Assembly: GCF_900102225.1 (NCBI RefSeq)
Contig: NZ_FNBF01000001.1
Location: 62,001-126,000 of the forward strand
DNA: 64,000 nucleotides
Direction of reading: 5' to 3'
Source: Eubacterium pyruvativorans
GTDB lineage: Bacteria; Bacillota; Clostridia; Peptostreptococcales; Anaerovoracaceae
This document shows positions 16,991 through 26,648 of the stretch, piece by piece. Position 1 is the first letter of the stretch. Each line of letters opens with the position of its first letter. The position numbers and the translations under genes are program-made. The notes under the pieces are model-generated. The model was not told where the DNA came from and did not search any database. It saw only the letters and a list, made by a program, of their open reading frames with translations.

Positions 16991-19615
16991 ATGAAATTAT
17001 CACCGATGATGCAGCAGTACATGGACATCCATGAAGAATACCCGGACAGCATACTGTTCTTCCGTCTGGGGGACTTCTATGAAATGTTCTTCGATGATGC
17101 GATCCTTGTCTCCCGTCTGCTGGAGCTGACCCTGACCGGGAAGGCCTGCGGACTGGAAGAGAAAGCCCCGATGTGCGGGATTCCATTTCATGCGGCGGAC
17201 ACCTATATCGTGAAGCTGGTGGAGATGGGATACAAGGTGGCAGTCTGTGAACAGCTGGAAGATCCCGCCCACACGAAGGGTATGGTGAAACGGGGGGTGA
17301 TCCGGGTCGTGACGCCCGGTACGGTCACATCGGAAGCCGTGCTGAACGAGCGGGAAAATAATTATCTGGCTGCGGCTTATCTGGACCAGAACGGTATGTC
17401 CGTCACGTACTGCGACATCTCTACCGGTGAACTGTGCACCACCGAGAAACGGTACGGCTCCGCTCTCTACGAGGATATGCTGAATGAACTGGTCCGGATC
17501 AGTCCGAAGGAAATTCTGATCAGCCAGAGCCTGGCGGATGCCCATGACGAGAAGAAAATGGGGAATCTCACAGGCGGGTACATCCGGGTTCTGCCGGACT
17601 CCTATTTTTCGGAGAATGCCGCCCGGGATGCCATCCGTGCCCAGTTCGGAAGTGTTTCTCTGACGGCGCTGGGGCTGGACGGCAGGGACTGCTGTCTCCT
17701 GTCCTTGGGCACGCTTCTGGCCTTTCTGCTGGAAACCCAGATGCAGGACCTGAAGCAGATCACAGAATGCCGGTTCTATGAGATCGGCAGTGCCATGGCT
17801 CTGGACCGTTCCACCATCCGCAATCTGGAAATCACGGAGACCCTGTACGAAAAGAAGAAACAGGGCTCTCTTCTGGGCGTGCTGGACCGGACCCGGACCG
17901 CCATGGGGGCCCGGCTGATGAAACAGATGCTCCGGGAACCGCTGAACGATGCGGCGGCGATCAACCGCAGACTGGATGCGGTGGAAGCCCTGGTGAACGA
18001 CCCCCTGACGAGGAACGACCTGACCGAAGCGCTGAAACAGGTCTACGATTTCGAGCGGCTGGCGGGACGCATCGCTTCGGGGAACGCCAACGGGAAGGAC
18101 ATGATTGCACTGAGAAATTCGGTGCGGGTGCTGCCGGAGGTAAAGGCCTGTCTGAGCGGTCTGCCCGGTGAACTTTTGTCCACCCTGGCCCGGGACATGG
18201 AGGACCTGCACGAGGTGCAGGAAATGATCACCCGGGCGATTGTGGAGGAGCCGCCGATGACGGTGAAGGAGGGAGGCATCATCCGGCCGGGCTACTCGAA
18301 GGAGCTGGATGAGCTGGAACTCTCCATCCGGGATGCGAAGACATGGATTGCGGGGCTGGAAGCCCAGGAGAAGGAGCGGACCGGCATCAGTCATCTGAAG
18401 GTGGGATTCAACAAGGTCTTCGGCTATTACATCGAGGTCAGCCGCTCCAATCTGGACATGGTGCCGGACAACTACATCCGGAAGCAGACCCTGGTGGGCG
18501 GAGAACGTTTCGTCACCCCGGAACTGAAGGAAACTGAGGGCCTGGTGCTGAATTCCGAGGCGAAGATCAACCAGCTGGAATATGATCTCTTCACGGAGCT
18601 CAGGGGAAAGATCCAGGCATTCATCGGTCCGATCCAGCGCACTTCCCGGGCCATTGCCATGACGGACGTGCTGAACGCCTTTGCGGCGGTGAGTGACCAG
18701 CTGAACTATAATCGTCCCGTGGTGAATGACGGGATGGAAATTGTGATAGACAAAGGGCGCCATCCGGTGATCGAGCAGATGACGGAGGACGGTATGTTCG
18801 TCTCCAATGATACCAGAATGAATGACAAAGATTCTTCCATGCTGATCATCACCGGACCGAATATGTCCGGAAAATCCACCTATATGCGGCAGACTGCGCT
18901 GATTGTCCTCATGGCCCAGGTGGGGTGCTTCGTGCCGGCGGAGCGTGCAGAAATCGGCGTGGTGGACCGCATTTTCACCCGGATCGGCGCATCGGACAAC
19001 CTGGCCCAGGGACAGTCGACGTTTTTTGTGGAAATGAGTGAGCTGGCATACATCCTGCGGAACGCAAAGGAACGGAGCCTGATCATTCTCGACGAAATCG
19101 GACGGGGCACCAGCACGTACGACGGTCTGTCCATTGCCTGGGCGGCGGTGGAGTACCTCTGCTGCCGGGAGCGGCACATCCGGACACTGTTCGCCACCCA
19201 TTATCATGAGCTGACCGTACTGGAAGAGAAACTGGAGGGCGTGCGGAACCTCAGCGTGGATGTGTCAGAGGAGAACGGGGATATCATTTTCCTGCACAGA
19301 ATCGTGGCGGGCTCCGCCAGCCGGAGTTACGGCATCCACGTGGCGAAGCTGGCCGGGGTGCCGCTGGTGCTTCTGGAAAATGCCCGGTCGAAACTGGCCC
19401 GGCTGGAGGAAGAGAGCCGGACGGAGGAAGTCCGGGATGCCATGACAGATGAAGCGGCAGGGGAAAAGGAACCGAGGGAGCAGCAGATGTCCCTGTTCAC
19501 AGAGACCATCAATCCGGCGGTGGAGCGCCTGAAGAATCTGGATCTCATGAACCTCACACCGTCCCAGGCCATCCGGGAACTGGAAGATCTGCAGGAACTG
19601 ATCCGGGAGCAGTAA
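16991..19615 (+). CDS. mutS: DNA mismatch repair protein MutS
   Basis: MutS recognises base mismatches and short loops. The 874 residues include the mismatch-binding N terminus with the Phe-x-Glu wedge (FYEMF region), connector, core and clamp domains, and the ABC-type ATPase with Walker A GPNMSGKST (K628) and the Walker B segment LIILDEIGRGTSTYDG. The C-terminal region ends with a helix-turn-helix-like dimerisation segment (LTPSQAIRELEDLQELI). The only visible binding site upstream is a modest AAAGG. mutL follows one base after the stop. Confidence 0.97.
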   Translation: MKLSPMMQQYMDIHEEYPDSILFFRLGDFYEMFFDDAILVSRLLELTLTGKACGLEEKAPMCGIPFHAADTYIVKLVEMGYKVAVCEQLEDPAHTKGMVKRGVIRVVTPGTVTSEAVLNERENNYLAAAYLDQNGMSVTYCDISTGELCTTEKRYGSALYEDMLNELVRISPKEILISQSLADAHDEKKMGNLTGGYIRVLPDSYFSENAARDAIRAQFGSVSLTALGLDGRDCCLLSLGTLLAFLLETQMQDLKQITECRFYEIGSAMALDRSTIRNLEITETLYEKKKQGSLLGVLDRTRTAMGARLMKQMLREPLNDAAAINRRLDAVEALVNDPLTRNDLTEALKQVYDFERLAGRIASGNANGKDMIALRNSVRVLPEVKACLSGLPGELLSTLARDMEDLHEVQEMITRAIVEEPPMTVKEGGIIRPGYSKELDELELSIRDAKTWIAGLEAQEKERTGISHLKVGFNKVFGYYIEVSRSNLDMVPDNYIRKQTLVGGERFVTPELKETEGLVLNSEAKINQLEYDLFTELRGKIQAFIGPIQRTSRAIAMTDVLNAFAAVSDQLNYNRPVVNDGMEIVIDKGRHPVIEQMTEDGMFVSNDTRMNDKDSSMLIITGPNMSGKSTYMRQTALIVLMAQVGCFVPAERAEIGVVDRIFTRIGASDNLAQGQSTFFVEMSELAYILRNAKERSLIILDEIGRGTSTYDGLSIAWAAVEYLCCRERHIRTLFATHYHELTVLEEKLEGVRNLSVDVSEENGDIIFLHRIVAGSASRSYGIHVAKLAGVPLVLLENARSKLARLEEESRTEEVRDAMTDEAAGEKEPREQQMSLFTETINPAVERLKNLDLMNLTPSQAIRELEDLQELIREQ

Positions 19616-19616
19616 T

Positions 19617-21599
19617 ATGATCAAGGTATTATCAAAAAAAGTATCCGACAAAATCGCAGCAGGAGAAGTCATCGACCGGCCGGTGTCCATTGTGAAGGAG
19701 CTTACGGAGAATGCGGTGGACGCCGGAGCGGAAAACATCACCGTGGAGATCCGAAACGGCGGAAAAACATTCATCCGGGTGACGGACGACGGGTGCGGCA
19801 TTGAGCCGGAGGAAACGGAGACGGCATTCCTCCGGCACGCCACGTCGAAAATTTCCCGGGCGGAGGATTTGGATGCTGTCGAGAGTCTGGGTTTCCGGGG
19901 GGAGGCTCTGGCCAGCATTGCAGCGGTGACAAGGACCACTCTGGTGACGAAGCCGGGGGACCGGAAAACGGGATGCCGGCTGGTGATCCACGGCGGCACA
20001 GTGATCGAGAAATCAGCGGTGGGCTGTCCCGACGGCACCACCATGGTTGTGACGGACCTGTTCTATAATACGCCGGCCCGCCGGGAATTTTTGAAATCAG
20101 ACGGCGTAGAAAGCACCCGGATCATCGATCTGGTTTCGGAACTGTCGGTGGTGTATCCCGGGATCCGGTTCCAGATGATCAATAACGGCCGGACGATTTT
20201 CACCACCTCGGGGAATGGCAGCATGAAACAGGCGGTGCTGGCGGTATACCAGCTTTCGGAATACCGGGATCTGGTGGAGGTGGACCGGGAGGCGGAGGGC
20301 TTCCGGGTGACCGGCTGCATTTCCCGTCCGTCTCTCAACCGGCCGAACCGCCGGAACCAGTACTATTATGTCAACGGCCGGGTGGTGGATTCCCGGGTGA
20401 TGGAAAAAGGGGTGACCCAGGGGTACCGGGAACGGCTGTTCGAGGGCCGCTTCCCGGTGGTGTTCCTACACCTTCGCACGAACCCGGGCACTGTGGACGT
20501 GAATATTCATCCGAACAAAAAAGAGGTCCGATTCCATGACGACAAGCCGGTGATCCGGGTGATCAGCGAGGCGGTCCGCCAGGCGCTGGCCACCGATGAC
20601 GCCGTGATTCAGGCATCGGATTATTTCCGCCGGCAGGACAAAAAAACATCGGAAGGCGTTCAGGAGGAGGCAGATCTCCGGACGCTTCTGGCCTCCCGCC
20701 GGGAACAGACAGAACAGAGGATGTTCGTCCGGGAAGAGAGAAGCGGCTCTGAAGCGAGCGATGTTCGGGATCTTTCCGGCCGCCGGAGCAGCCGGAAGGG
20801 ACCGGCCGAACCGAAACCGGATCTCCGGCCGGATCCGGCGGAGCAGGATCTCTATCGCAGAATTCCGGATGCACTCCGGGAGGATGCTGCCCGCAGGCAG
20901 GAGCAGCGCCGTGGGGATAGCCCTGAATCCAGGCGGGAAAGCCCGGAACCGCAGCCGGCCGCCCCGGCGTGGAAAAACATTCACGACTTCGATCTGGAAC
21001 CGGAGAAACGGCACCCGTTTTCCTTCGATGACCTGACCATCACCGGCTGTATTTTCGATACCTATATCACCTGTGTGGATGAAAACAGTTTCTACATGAT
21101 TGACCAGCACGCCGCCCATGAACGGGTGTTCTATGAACGGCTGGTGGGGGAGTATCTGGACAGTGAAAAGCCGGGGCAGCAGCTTCTCCTGCCTCTGATC
21201 CTGGAGGCGCCGGTGGATCTGGAGTCATCGGAATATGACTGGCTGGAACCCCTCCGGGAGATGGGATACCGGATCGAACCCTTCGGCCCGCGGGTCTATC
21301 GGATCGATACGATTCCCACGTTCATGAGCATGACGGAAGCGGAAGGTTTCGTGAAGGAATTCATGGTCAGCCTGGACGAGAATGAAACACCCCGGAACAC
21401 AGTGGTGATCGACAAGCTGATTACCAAGTCCTGCAAGAGTGCCGTGAAAGCCCATGATACGCTCTCCGGTCCGGAACGGGAGGCACTTCTGGAGCAGCTG
21501 AAACGATGCAGAAATCCGTTCAGTTGTCCCCACGGCCGGCCGACCTTCATCCGGTTCACGAAATACGAGATCGAAAAATTTTTCAAACGGGTACAGTAA
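19617..21599 (+). CDS. mutL: DNA mismatch repair protein MutL with endonuclease motif
   Basis: A GHKL ATPase that couples MutS to strand incision. The N-terminal ATPase has E31 (ELTENAVDAGA), DDGCGIE and GFRGEALASI. Residues ~340-450 form a low-complexity, Arg/Pro/Glu-rich linker. The C-terminal domain carries the metal-binding endonuclease motif DQHAAHERVFYE together with CKSAVKAHD and CPHGRP, so this is the nicking type of MutL found in bacteria without MutH. Length is 660. Start codon ATG at 19617 follows the mutS stop (TAAT-ATG). Confidence 0.96.
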   Translation: MIKVLSKKVSDKIAAGEVIDRPVSIVKELTENAVDAGAENITVEIRNGGKTFIRVTDDGCGIEPEETETAFLRHATSKISRAEDLDAVESLGFRGEALASIAAVTRTTLVTKPGDRKTGCRLVIHGGTVIEKSAVGCPDGTTMVVTDLFYNTPARREFLKSDGVESTRIIDLVSELSVVYPGIRFQMINNGRTIFTTSGNGSMKQAVLAVYQLSEYRDLVEVDREAEGFRVTGCISRPSLNRPNRRNQYYYVNGRVVDSRVMEKGVTQGYRERLFEGRFPVVFLHLRTNPGTVDVNIHPNKKEVRFHDDKPVIRVISEAVRQALATDDAVIQASDYFRRQDKKTSEGVQEEADLRTLLASRREQTEQRMFVREERSGSEASDVRDLSGRRSSRKGPAEPKPDLRPDPAEQDLYRRIPDALREDAARRQEQRRGDSPESRRESPEPQPAAPAWKNIHDFDLEPEKRHPFSFDDLTITGCIFDTYITCVDENSFYMIDQHAAHERVFYERLVGEYLDSEKPGQQLLLPLILEAPVDLESSEYDWLEPLREMGYRIEPFGPRVYRIDTIPTFMSMTEAEGFVKEFMVSLDENETPRNTVVIDKLITKSCKSAVKAHDTLSGPEREALLEQLKRCRNPFSCPHGRPTFIRFTKYEIEKFFKRVQ

Positions 21600-21607
21600 G
21601 GAGCATT

Positions 21608-22636
21608 ATGAACAGCCGAATCACACGAAGCACAGCCTGCTACTCGGGAAAACCCTGGTCGCCACTGGACCGGCCGGAAATGTTCCGGCCGGGGTCCCTG
21701 AATATCCTGGCGGTATGCGGGCCCACCGCTGTAGGAAAGACAAAATTCGCCATCGAATGCGCCCGGGCATTTCACGGGGAAATTGTATCCTGCGATTCCA
21801 TGCAGCTTTATAAGTATATGGATATCGGCAGTGCGAAGCCTACTGAAGAGGAGCAGTCGAGAGCAAAGCACTGGCTGGTGGATCTCATTGATCCGAAGGA
21901 GGACTTCTCCGTGGCCCGGTATCAGCATCTGGCGAAGGAAGCCATCCGGGATATTGCAGGCAGGGGGCTTCTGCCGGTCATTGCGGGAGGCACCGGCCTG
22001 TACCTGAATTCGCTGCTGTATGACATGGATTTCAGCCGGCCGCCGGAGGACCCGTCATTTCGTCAGCGGCTCTATGAGCTGGCGGACCGGGAAGGGAATG
22101 CCGCAGTCTATGAACTGCTGCGCCGGAAAGATCCGGAGGCAGCCGGACGCATTCATCCGAACAATAGAAAGAAAGTGATCCGTGCGCTGGAAGCGGCAGA
22201 AGCGGGCGGCCATATCCGGGACATTTCCCGGGAACTTCGGCCTGTGGAAGAGTATGGACGGATCCTGATCGGGCTGGCCCGAAACCGGGAGGAACTCTAC
22301 GACAGGATCGACCGCCGGGTGGATCTCCTCATGGAGGAAGGTCTGGTGGAAGAGGTCCGGGGTCTGCTGGAACAGGGACTGACGGCGGATGATATCTCCA
22401 TGAAGGGGATCGGATACAAGGAAATCATCTCCTTCCTGAACGGAGAATGCACGAAGGAGGACGCCGTCCGTCTGGTGAAACAGAACACCCGCCATCTTGC
22501 CAAAAGGCAGATGACCTGGCTCCGCCGGTTCCCGGACATGATCTGGTTCAACATTTCGGAATACGACAGCGACGAAGACTGCATCCGGGCGATCCTGAAC
22601 CGGGTCGGTGTGATTCTGACCGGAAATCATGATTGA
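21608..22636 (+). CDS. miaA: tRNA dimethylallyltransferase
   Basis: MiaA adds dimethylallyl to N6 of A37 in tRNAs reading UNN codons, using DMAPP that the ispA/dxs products help supply. The P-loop GPTAVGKT, CDSMQLYKYMDIGSAKP and GGTGLYLNSLLYD are all present, followed by the C-terminal KQNTRHLAKRQMTWLRRFP. The start at 21608 is supported by AAGGAG and gives 342 residues, with about 38 residues before the P-loop, longer than the few seen in most MiaA proteins. It follows mutL as in B. subtilis-like mutSL operons and ends 27 bases from the converging niaR. Confidence 0.93.
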   Translation: MNSRITRSTACYSGKPWSPLDRPEMFRPGSLNILAVCGPTAVGKTKFAIECARAFHGEIVSCDSMQLYKYMDIGSAKPTEEEQSRAKHWLVDLIDPKEDFSVARYQHLAKEAIRDIAGRGLLPVIAGGTGLYLNSLLYDMDFSRPPEDPSFRQRLYELADREGNAAVYELLRRKDPEAAGRIHPNNRKKVIRALEAAEAGGHIRDISRELRPVEEYGRILIGLARNREELYDRIDRRVDLLMEEGLVEEVRGLLEQGLTADDISMKGIGYKEIISFLNGECTKEDAVRLVKQNTRHLAKRQMTWLRRFPDMIWFNISEYDSDEDCIRAILNRVGVILTGNHD

Positions 22637-22663
22637 TACCTTCCTGTTTTCCGCGCCGGCCCT

Positions 22664-23224
22664 TTACTGATTATATTTCTTCGGTTCGTAGTAGGTGGGA
22701 GCGTCAGAGGTGCTGATCAGGTATCCCTTTTCCCGGAGCATGTTCTGAATTTCATCCAGCACTTCCGGGCTCCTGGCCTCCACCGTGTGGTAATGGTAGC
22801 CGTGGGTGATGTTTTTCAGCGGCGTGGATACGCCGGTTCCGATGTCCTCCATGAAGCGCCCGACGTCCCGGCGGGAGCAGATGTTGAGGGGTTTGCGAAT
22901 GGTGCCGTAGACCCTGTGTTCTATGAATACGTCCAGTATTGTGCCGCCCAGATCCACAATGCTTTTCAATTCGTCTCCGAGTTGTTCATCGGTGTGGTTC
23001 ACCTTGAAAATCCGCCGGCATCCGGATGCGCCCATCAGCACGTATCCCGTGCTGGTGGCAATCAGATCCGGATGGGAGGTGCGGAGCAGGGCGATGTCCG
23101 TGACGATGACCTGACGGCTCACGTTCAGCATCTTGGACAGACGGCTTCCGGAAATCGGTTCTTCCGCCCGGGACAGGATGCCCAGCAGTTTATTCCTTCG
23201 TTCTTCTCCGTTCTTCACTGTCAA
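22664..23224 (-). CDS. niaR: NAD biosynthesis repressor NiaR (3H domain)
   Basis: A 186-residue transcription factor with an N-terminal winged helix-turn-helix (ISGSRLSKMLNVSRQVIVTDIALLR) and a C-terminal 3H domain holding the conserved His residues (IEHRVYG, THGYHYHTVE) that bind metal and nicotinic acid in the family. NiaR (YrxA) represses NAD synthesis and niacin uptake genes when niacin is available. It is the last gene of the nadA-nadB-nadC-niaR series, 17 bases after nadC, so the regulator is likely in the operon it controls. Confidence 0.93.
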   Translation of the reverse strand: MTVKNGEERRNKLLGILSRAEEPISGSRLSKMLNVSRQVIVTDIALLRTSHPDLIATSTGYVLMGASGCRRIFKVNHTDEQLGDELKSIVDLGGTILDVFIEHRVYGTIRKPLNICSRRDVGRFMEDIGTGVSTPLKNITHGYHYHTVEARSPEVLDEIQNMLREKGYLISTSDAPTYYEPKKYNQ

Positions 23225-23241
23225 TGGGATTCCCTCTTTCG

Positions 23242-24099
23242 CTATTCGCTGATCTTGCGCAGATTTTTCATGGACAGGTCCAGAATCGGTGCAGAGTGGG
23301 TCAGTGCGCCGCTGGAAATGTAGTCCACACCCAGGTCAGTCAGTTTCTTGATGTTTTCCTTCGTAATATTGCCGGAACATTCCACTTCTGCCCGACCGTC
23401 AATGATGTGGATCGCTTCCGCCATCTGTTCGTGGTCCATGTTATCCAGCATGATGATGTCGGCTCCGGCGGATACGGCCTCCCGCACCATGTCGATGTTT
23501 TCGACTTCTACTTCGATTTTCAGGACAAACGGTGCGTACTCCCGTGCCCGTCTCACTGCTTCGGTAATGCTGCCGGCCGCATCGATATGATTATCCTTCA
23601 GCATGACACCCCCGGACAGATTGTAGCGGTGGTTGTATCCGCCGCCGGTTTTCACGGCGTATTTTTCAAAAATCCGCATGTTCGGGGTGGTTTTCCGGGT
23701 GTCCAGCAGTTTCGTTTTCGTTCCCTGAAGCAGTTTCACAACGGTGTTTGTATATGTGGCGATGCCGCTCATCCGCTGCAGGTAGTTCAGAGCGGTGCGC
23801 TCTCCGCTCAGCAGAACCCGGATGTCCCCCCGGACCCGGCCGATTTTCTGTCCCGCCGTCACCGGATCTCCGTCGCTGACAGAGAAGGTGGAGCAGGTTT
23901 CCGGATCCAGCAATTCGAAGGTACGGGAAAAGACCGGAAGACCGCAGATGATGCCGTCCTGTTTCGCAATCAGATCCACTTCTCCCGGCGTGTGCTCCGG
24001 GATAACCGCATTGGCAGACAGATCCTCACTGTTGATGTCTTCCCGCAGTGCGGAGAGAATGAGGGGATCCGCATTAAGCTTCATGGTGATGTTGTTCAT
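23242..24099 (-). CDS. nadC: Nicotinate-nucleotide diphosphorylase (quinolinate phosphoribosyltransferase)
   Basis: Converts quinolinate and PRPP to nicotinate mononucleotide. The 285 residues contain ALNYLQRMSGIAT, LDTRKTTPNMRIFEKYAVKTGGGYNHRYNLS and the C-terminal ECSGNITKENI, which are QAPRT hallmarks. The start at 24099 overlaps the nadB 3' end by 26 bases, with AGAAAGG upstream; an internal Met six residues later is an alternative. Confidence 0.95.
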   Translation of the reverse strand: MNNITMKLNADPLILSALREDINSEDLSANAVIPEHTPGEVDLIAKQDGIICGLPVFSRTFELLDPETCSTFSVSDGDPVTAGQKIGRVRGDIRVLLSGERTALNYLQRMSGIATYTNTVVKLLQGTKTKLLDTRKTTPNMRIFEKYAVKTGGGYNHRYNLSGGVMLKDNHIDAAGSITEAVRRAREYAPFVLKIEVEVENIDMVREAVSAGADIIMLDNMDHEQMAEAIHIIDGRAEVECSGNITKENIKKLTDLGVDYISSGALTHSAPILDLSMKNLRKISE

Positions 24100-25462
24100 G
24101 GTATTTCCGCATCCTTTCTATTTCTGCCAGAACGCTTTCTTTGTATTCCTTTGTCAGTGCACAGGCGTCCTGGTACAGCGTCAGGTCTACATGGTTCTCC
24201 ACGTTCCGGAGAAGCATGGTGTTCGGCAGCTCCCGGGCGATGGTCAGGGCCGCCCGCTTGGCGAAGACCAGCCCTTCCAGGAGGGAGTTGCTGGCCAGAC
24301 GGTTTCCGCCGTGCACGCCGTTGCAGCTGGTTTCTCCGGCGGCAAAAAGCTGGGGCATGGTGGTCCGGCTCATGTGGTCCACCTTCACGCCCCCCATGAA
24401 GTAGTGCTGGGCCGGGACCACGGGGATCGGTTCTTTCGTACAGTCAAAACCTTCTTCCAGGCAGCGTTCGTAAATGTGCTTGAAGTGGGAAGTGATCATG
24501 TCCGTCGGAATGTTTTTCATGGAAAGCCAGACATGTTTCTTTCCGGTTTCCTTCATTTCCTGCAGAATGGCCTTGCTGACCACATCCCTGGCCAGGAGTT
24601 CGTTGACGAACCGTTCGCCGTTTTCATTCAGCAGAATGCCGCCTTCGCCCCGGACGGATTCGGAAATCAGGAAGGAACGGCCCGGCTTCTCTGTGAAGAG
24701 GGTGGTCGGATGGATCTGAATGTAATCCGGATCCCGGAGTTCGATGCCGTGGCGCAGCGCAATGGCCAGGGCATCCCCGGTCAGCTGGGGGAAGTTGGTG
24801 GAATGGTCGAACAGGCCGCCGATGCCGCCGCAGGCCCACACCACTTCCCGGGCAGTCATCGGGAAGAGCATCTGACCGTCGGTTGTTTCCAGTTTACCGT
24901 ATTTCTTCGCCACCGGGGTGTCCTTCGGGGCCTTGGCGATGATGCCCTGACATACCACAGCGCCCCCCGGCGCCTTGGTGGTGATGATGTCGGTCATGGT
25001 CACATGGTCCAGAATGGTGACATTCGGAAGCCGTTTCACGGTTTCCAGCAGGACGGAAGTGATGGCCTTTCCGGTGATGTCCTGGTGGAACAGGATCCGG
25101 GGAGCGGAATGGGCCCCTTCCCGGGTGAATTTCAGGGAGCCGTCTTCGTTTCGTTCGAAGTCGACGCCGAATTCGATCAGGTCCCGGATGACGTCCTGGG
25201 AACCGCGTATCATGATCTCCACGGACTCCGGGTCGTTGATGTAATGACCTGCATGCATGGTGTCTTCGAAATAATTGTCGTAGTCCTCGTCGTCCCGGAG
25301 CATGCAGATGCCCCCCTGGGCCAGGTAAGAATCACAATCTTCCAGATCGGATTTCGCAATGATGGTGATCTTCCGGTTCAGGGGAAGATTCAGTGCGCAG
25401 TACAGACCTGCCACGCCGGTTCCGACGATGAGAACATCGGAACTTGCCGTTTTCTGTGCCAT
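24074..25462 (-). CDS. nadB: L-aspartate oxidase
   Basis: FAD enzyme oxidising L-aspartate to iminoaspartate, the first step of de novo NAD synthesis. The N-terminal dinucleotide fold is DVLIVGTGVAGLYCAL; SYLAQGGI and the catalytic-site region HYFMGGVKVD are present, as is GVHGGNRLASNSLLEGLVF. The 462-residue length is slightly short because the C-terminal helical domain is trimmed (~430 is its end), a common Bacillota form. It follows nadA after one base. Confidence 0.95.
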   Translation of the reverse strand: MAQKTASSDVLIVGTGVAGLYCALNLPLNRKITIIAKSDLEDCDSYLAQGGICMLRDDEDYDNYFEDTMHAGHYINDPESVEIMIRGSQDVIRDLIEFGVDFERNEDGSLKFTREGAHSAPRILFHQDITGKAITSVLLETVKRLPNVTILDHVTMTDIITTKAPGGAVVCQGIIAKAPKDTPVAKKYGKLETTDGQMLFPMTAREVVWACGGIGGLFDHSTNFPQLTGDALAIALRHGIELRDPDYIQIHPTTLFTEKPGRSFLISESVRGEGGILLNENGERFVNELLARDVVSKAILQEMKETGKKHVWLSMKNIPTDMITSHFKHIYERCLEEGFDCTKEPIPVVPAQHYFMGGVKVDHMSRTTMPQLFAAGETSCNGVHGGNRLASNSLLEGLVFAKRAALTIARELPNTMLLRNVENHVDLTLYQDACALTKEYKESVLAEIERMRKYHEQHHHEA

Positions 25463-25463
25463 G

Positions 25464-26393
25464 TTAGTTCTCCTTCTTCTCCGGGGCGCTGCCCAGCTCC
25501 AGCATGCGGTTCAGCGGAATCAGTGCCTTCGTTCTCGTTTCCTCGTCCACCTTGGAGACCGGGGCGCCGTTTTTCAGACAGTCCCTGACCTTTTCCAGGG
25601 TCAGTTTCTTCATATTCGGGCAGATCTGGTTGGCGGCGAAATAGAACTTTTTCTCCGGGGAAAGACGGCGGAGTTCATGCTCCACGCCGGATTCGGTGCA
25701 GATGATGAATTCTGTTTCCGGGCTCTCTGCGGAGTATCGGATGATTCCCTTCGTGCTGCCCACATAGTCGGCCAGTTCGATGATGGAACGGTTGCATTCC
25801 GGATGGGCCAGAATTTTTGCCTTCGGATGGGCCTTCTTCAGTGCCTTCACATCTTCCGGGTCCATATAGTGGTGAACATGGCAGAAGCCGTATCCCAGCA
25901 TGATATTCTTCTCCGGCACCTGCTCCGCAATATAGCTTCCCAGGTTCTGATCCGGAATGAAGTATATGTTTTTCTGAGGCAGACTGCGCACGATTTTCAC
26001 CGCATTGGAGGAGGTGACACAGACATCCACCAGAGCTTTCGTCTCTGCCATGGAGTTGATGTAGCAGACCACCGCCAGGTCCTCATATTTCTCTCTCATT
26101 TCCCGGATTTCCGCCGGGTCCACCATCAGGGCCATGGGACAGACGGCATCATCCGCCGGGACCAGCACTGTCTTGTCCGGATTCAGGATACTGGCGCTCT
26201 GTCCCATGAAGGTGACACCGCAGAAAACAATGGTTTTCCGTGGATCCTCCACGGCAGCTTTCGCCAGTGCGAAAGAATCGCCTACGTAGTCCGCAATTTC
26301 CTGAATGGATCCGTCCACATAGTAGTGGGCCAGAATCACCGCATCCTTCTCCTTCTTCAGTTCCTGGATTTCCCTGATCAGTTCCTCGTTCAT
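25464..26393 (-). CDS. nadA: Quinolinate synthase A
   Basis: A [4Fe-4S] enzyme that condenses iminoaspartate with dihydroxyacetone phosphate to quinolinate. The 309-residue protein has the three pseudo-repeated domains; candidate cluster cysteines are those in FCGVTFMG, HPECNRS and CPNMKK. AHYYVDGSIQEIADYVGDS at the N terminus is highly typical. It is the first gene of the minus-strand NAD operon; the ribosome binding region AAGGATGAAGAGG lies upstream. Confidence 0.96.
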   Translation of the reverse strand: MNEELIREIQELKKEKDAVILAHYYVDGSIQEIADYVGDSFALAKAAVEDPRKTIVFCGVTFMGQSASILNPDKTVLVPADDAVCPMALMVDPAEIREMREKYEDLAVVCYINSMAETKALVDVCVTSSNAVKIVRSLPQKNIYFIPDQNLGSYIAEQVPEKNIMLGYGFCHVHHYMDPEDVKALKKAHPKAKILAHPECNRSIIELADYVGSTKGIIRYSAESPETEFIICTESGVEHELRRLSPEKKFYFAANQICPNMKKLTLEKVRDCLKNGAPVSKVDEETRTKALIPLNRMLELGSAPEKKEN

Positions 26394-26469
26394 GATATAA
26401 ACCTCTTCATCCTTTTTCTAACACAGCTATGCCCGCAGACGCCGGGTCCGGGGCGCGTCCATGGGTATT

Positions 26470-26498
26470 ATGGTAACACTGATTCCACAACCTGACAA
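26470..26498 (-). promoter_or_regulatory. Candidate promoter of the nadABC-niaR operon
   Basis: On the minus strand TTGTCA (26493-26498), 17-base spacer, TACCAT (26470-26475). The -10 is imperfect. The predicted ~70-base leader has a GC-rich inverted repeat (GACGC...GCGTC). The -35 lies in ACATCTGTCTTGTCAGGT (26489-26506), whose ends are weakly symmetric and could be part of a NiaR operator; that is a guess. Confidence 0.4.
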
Positions 26499-26594
26499 GA
26501 CAGATGTAATGAAAAGTGTTAACAGCTGACGGATATTTCTGATTTCCGGAAGGGAAGAAAATAGCAGGTCCGTCTGGGCGGGGTCAGGCAGAGG

Positions 26595-26603
26595 TGATAT
26601 AAT
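26595..26603 (+). promoter_or_regulatory. Extended -10 element before the small membrane protein gene
   Basis: TGATATAAT with TATAAT at 26598-26603; no good -35 is seen 17 bases upstream. It would direct a transcript starting near 26610, 39 bases ahead of the ATG at 26649. Confidence 0.45.
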
Positions 26604-26648
26604 GAAAATCGTGAATTGATTACTGAAGAGGAAAAGAGGTTTATTCGT

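Noticed and set aside
21506-21607. A longer miaA frame starting in mutL
   Set aside because: AAGGAG just before 21608 and the family N terminus favour the shorter start.
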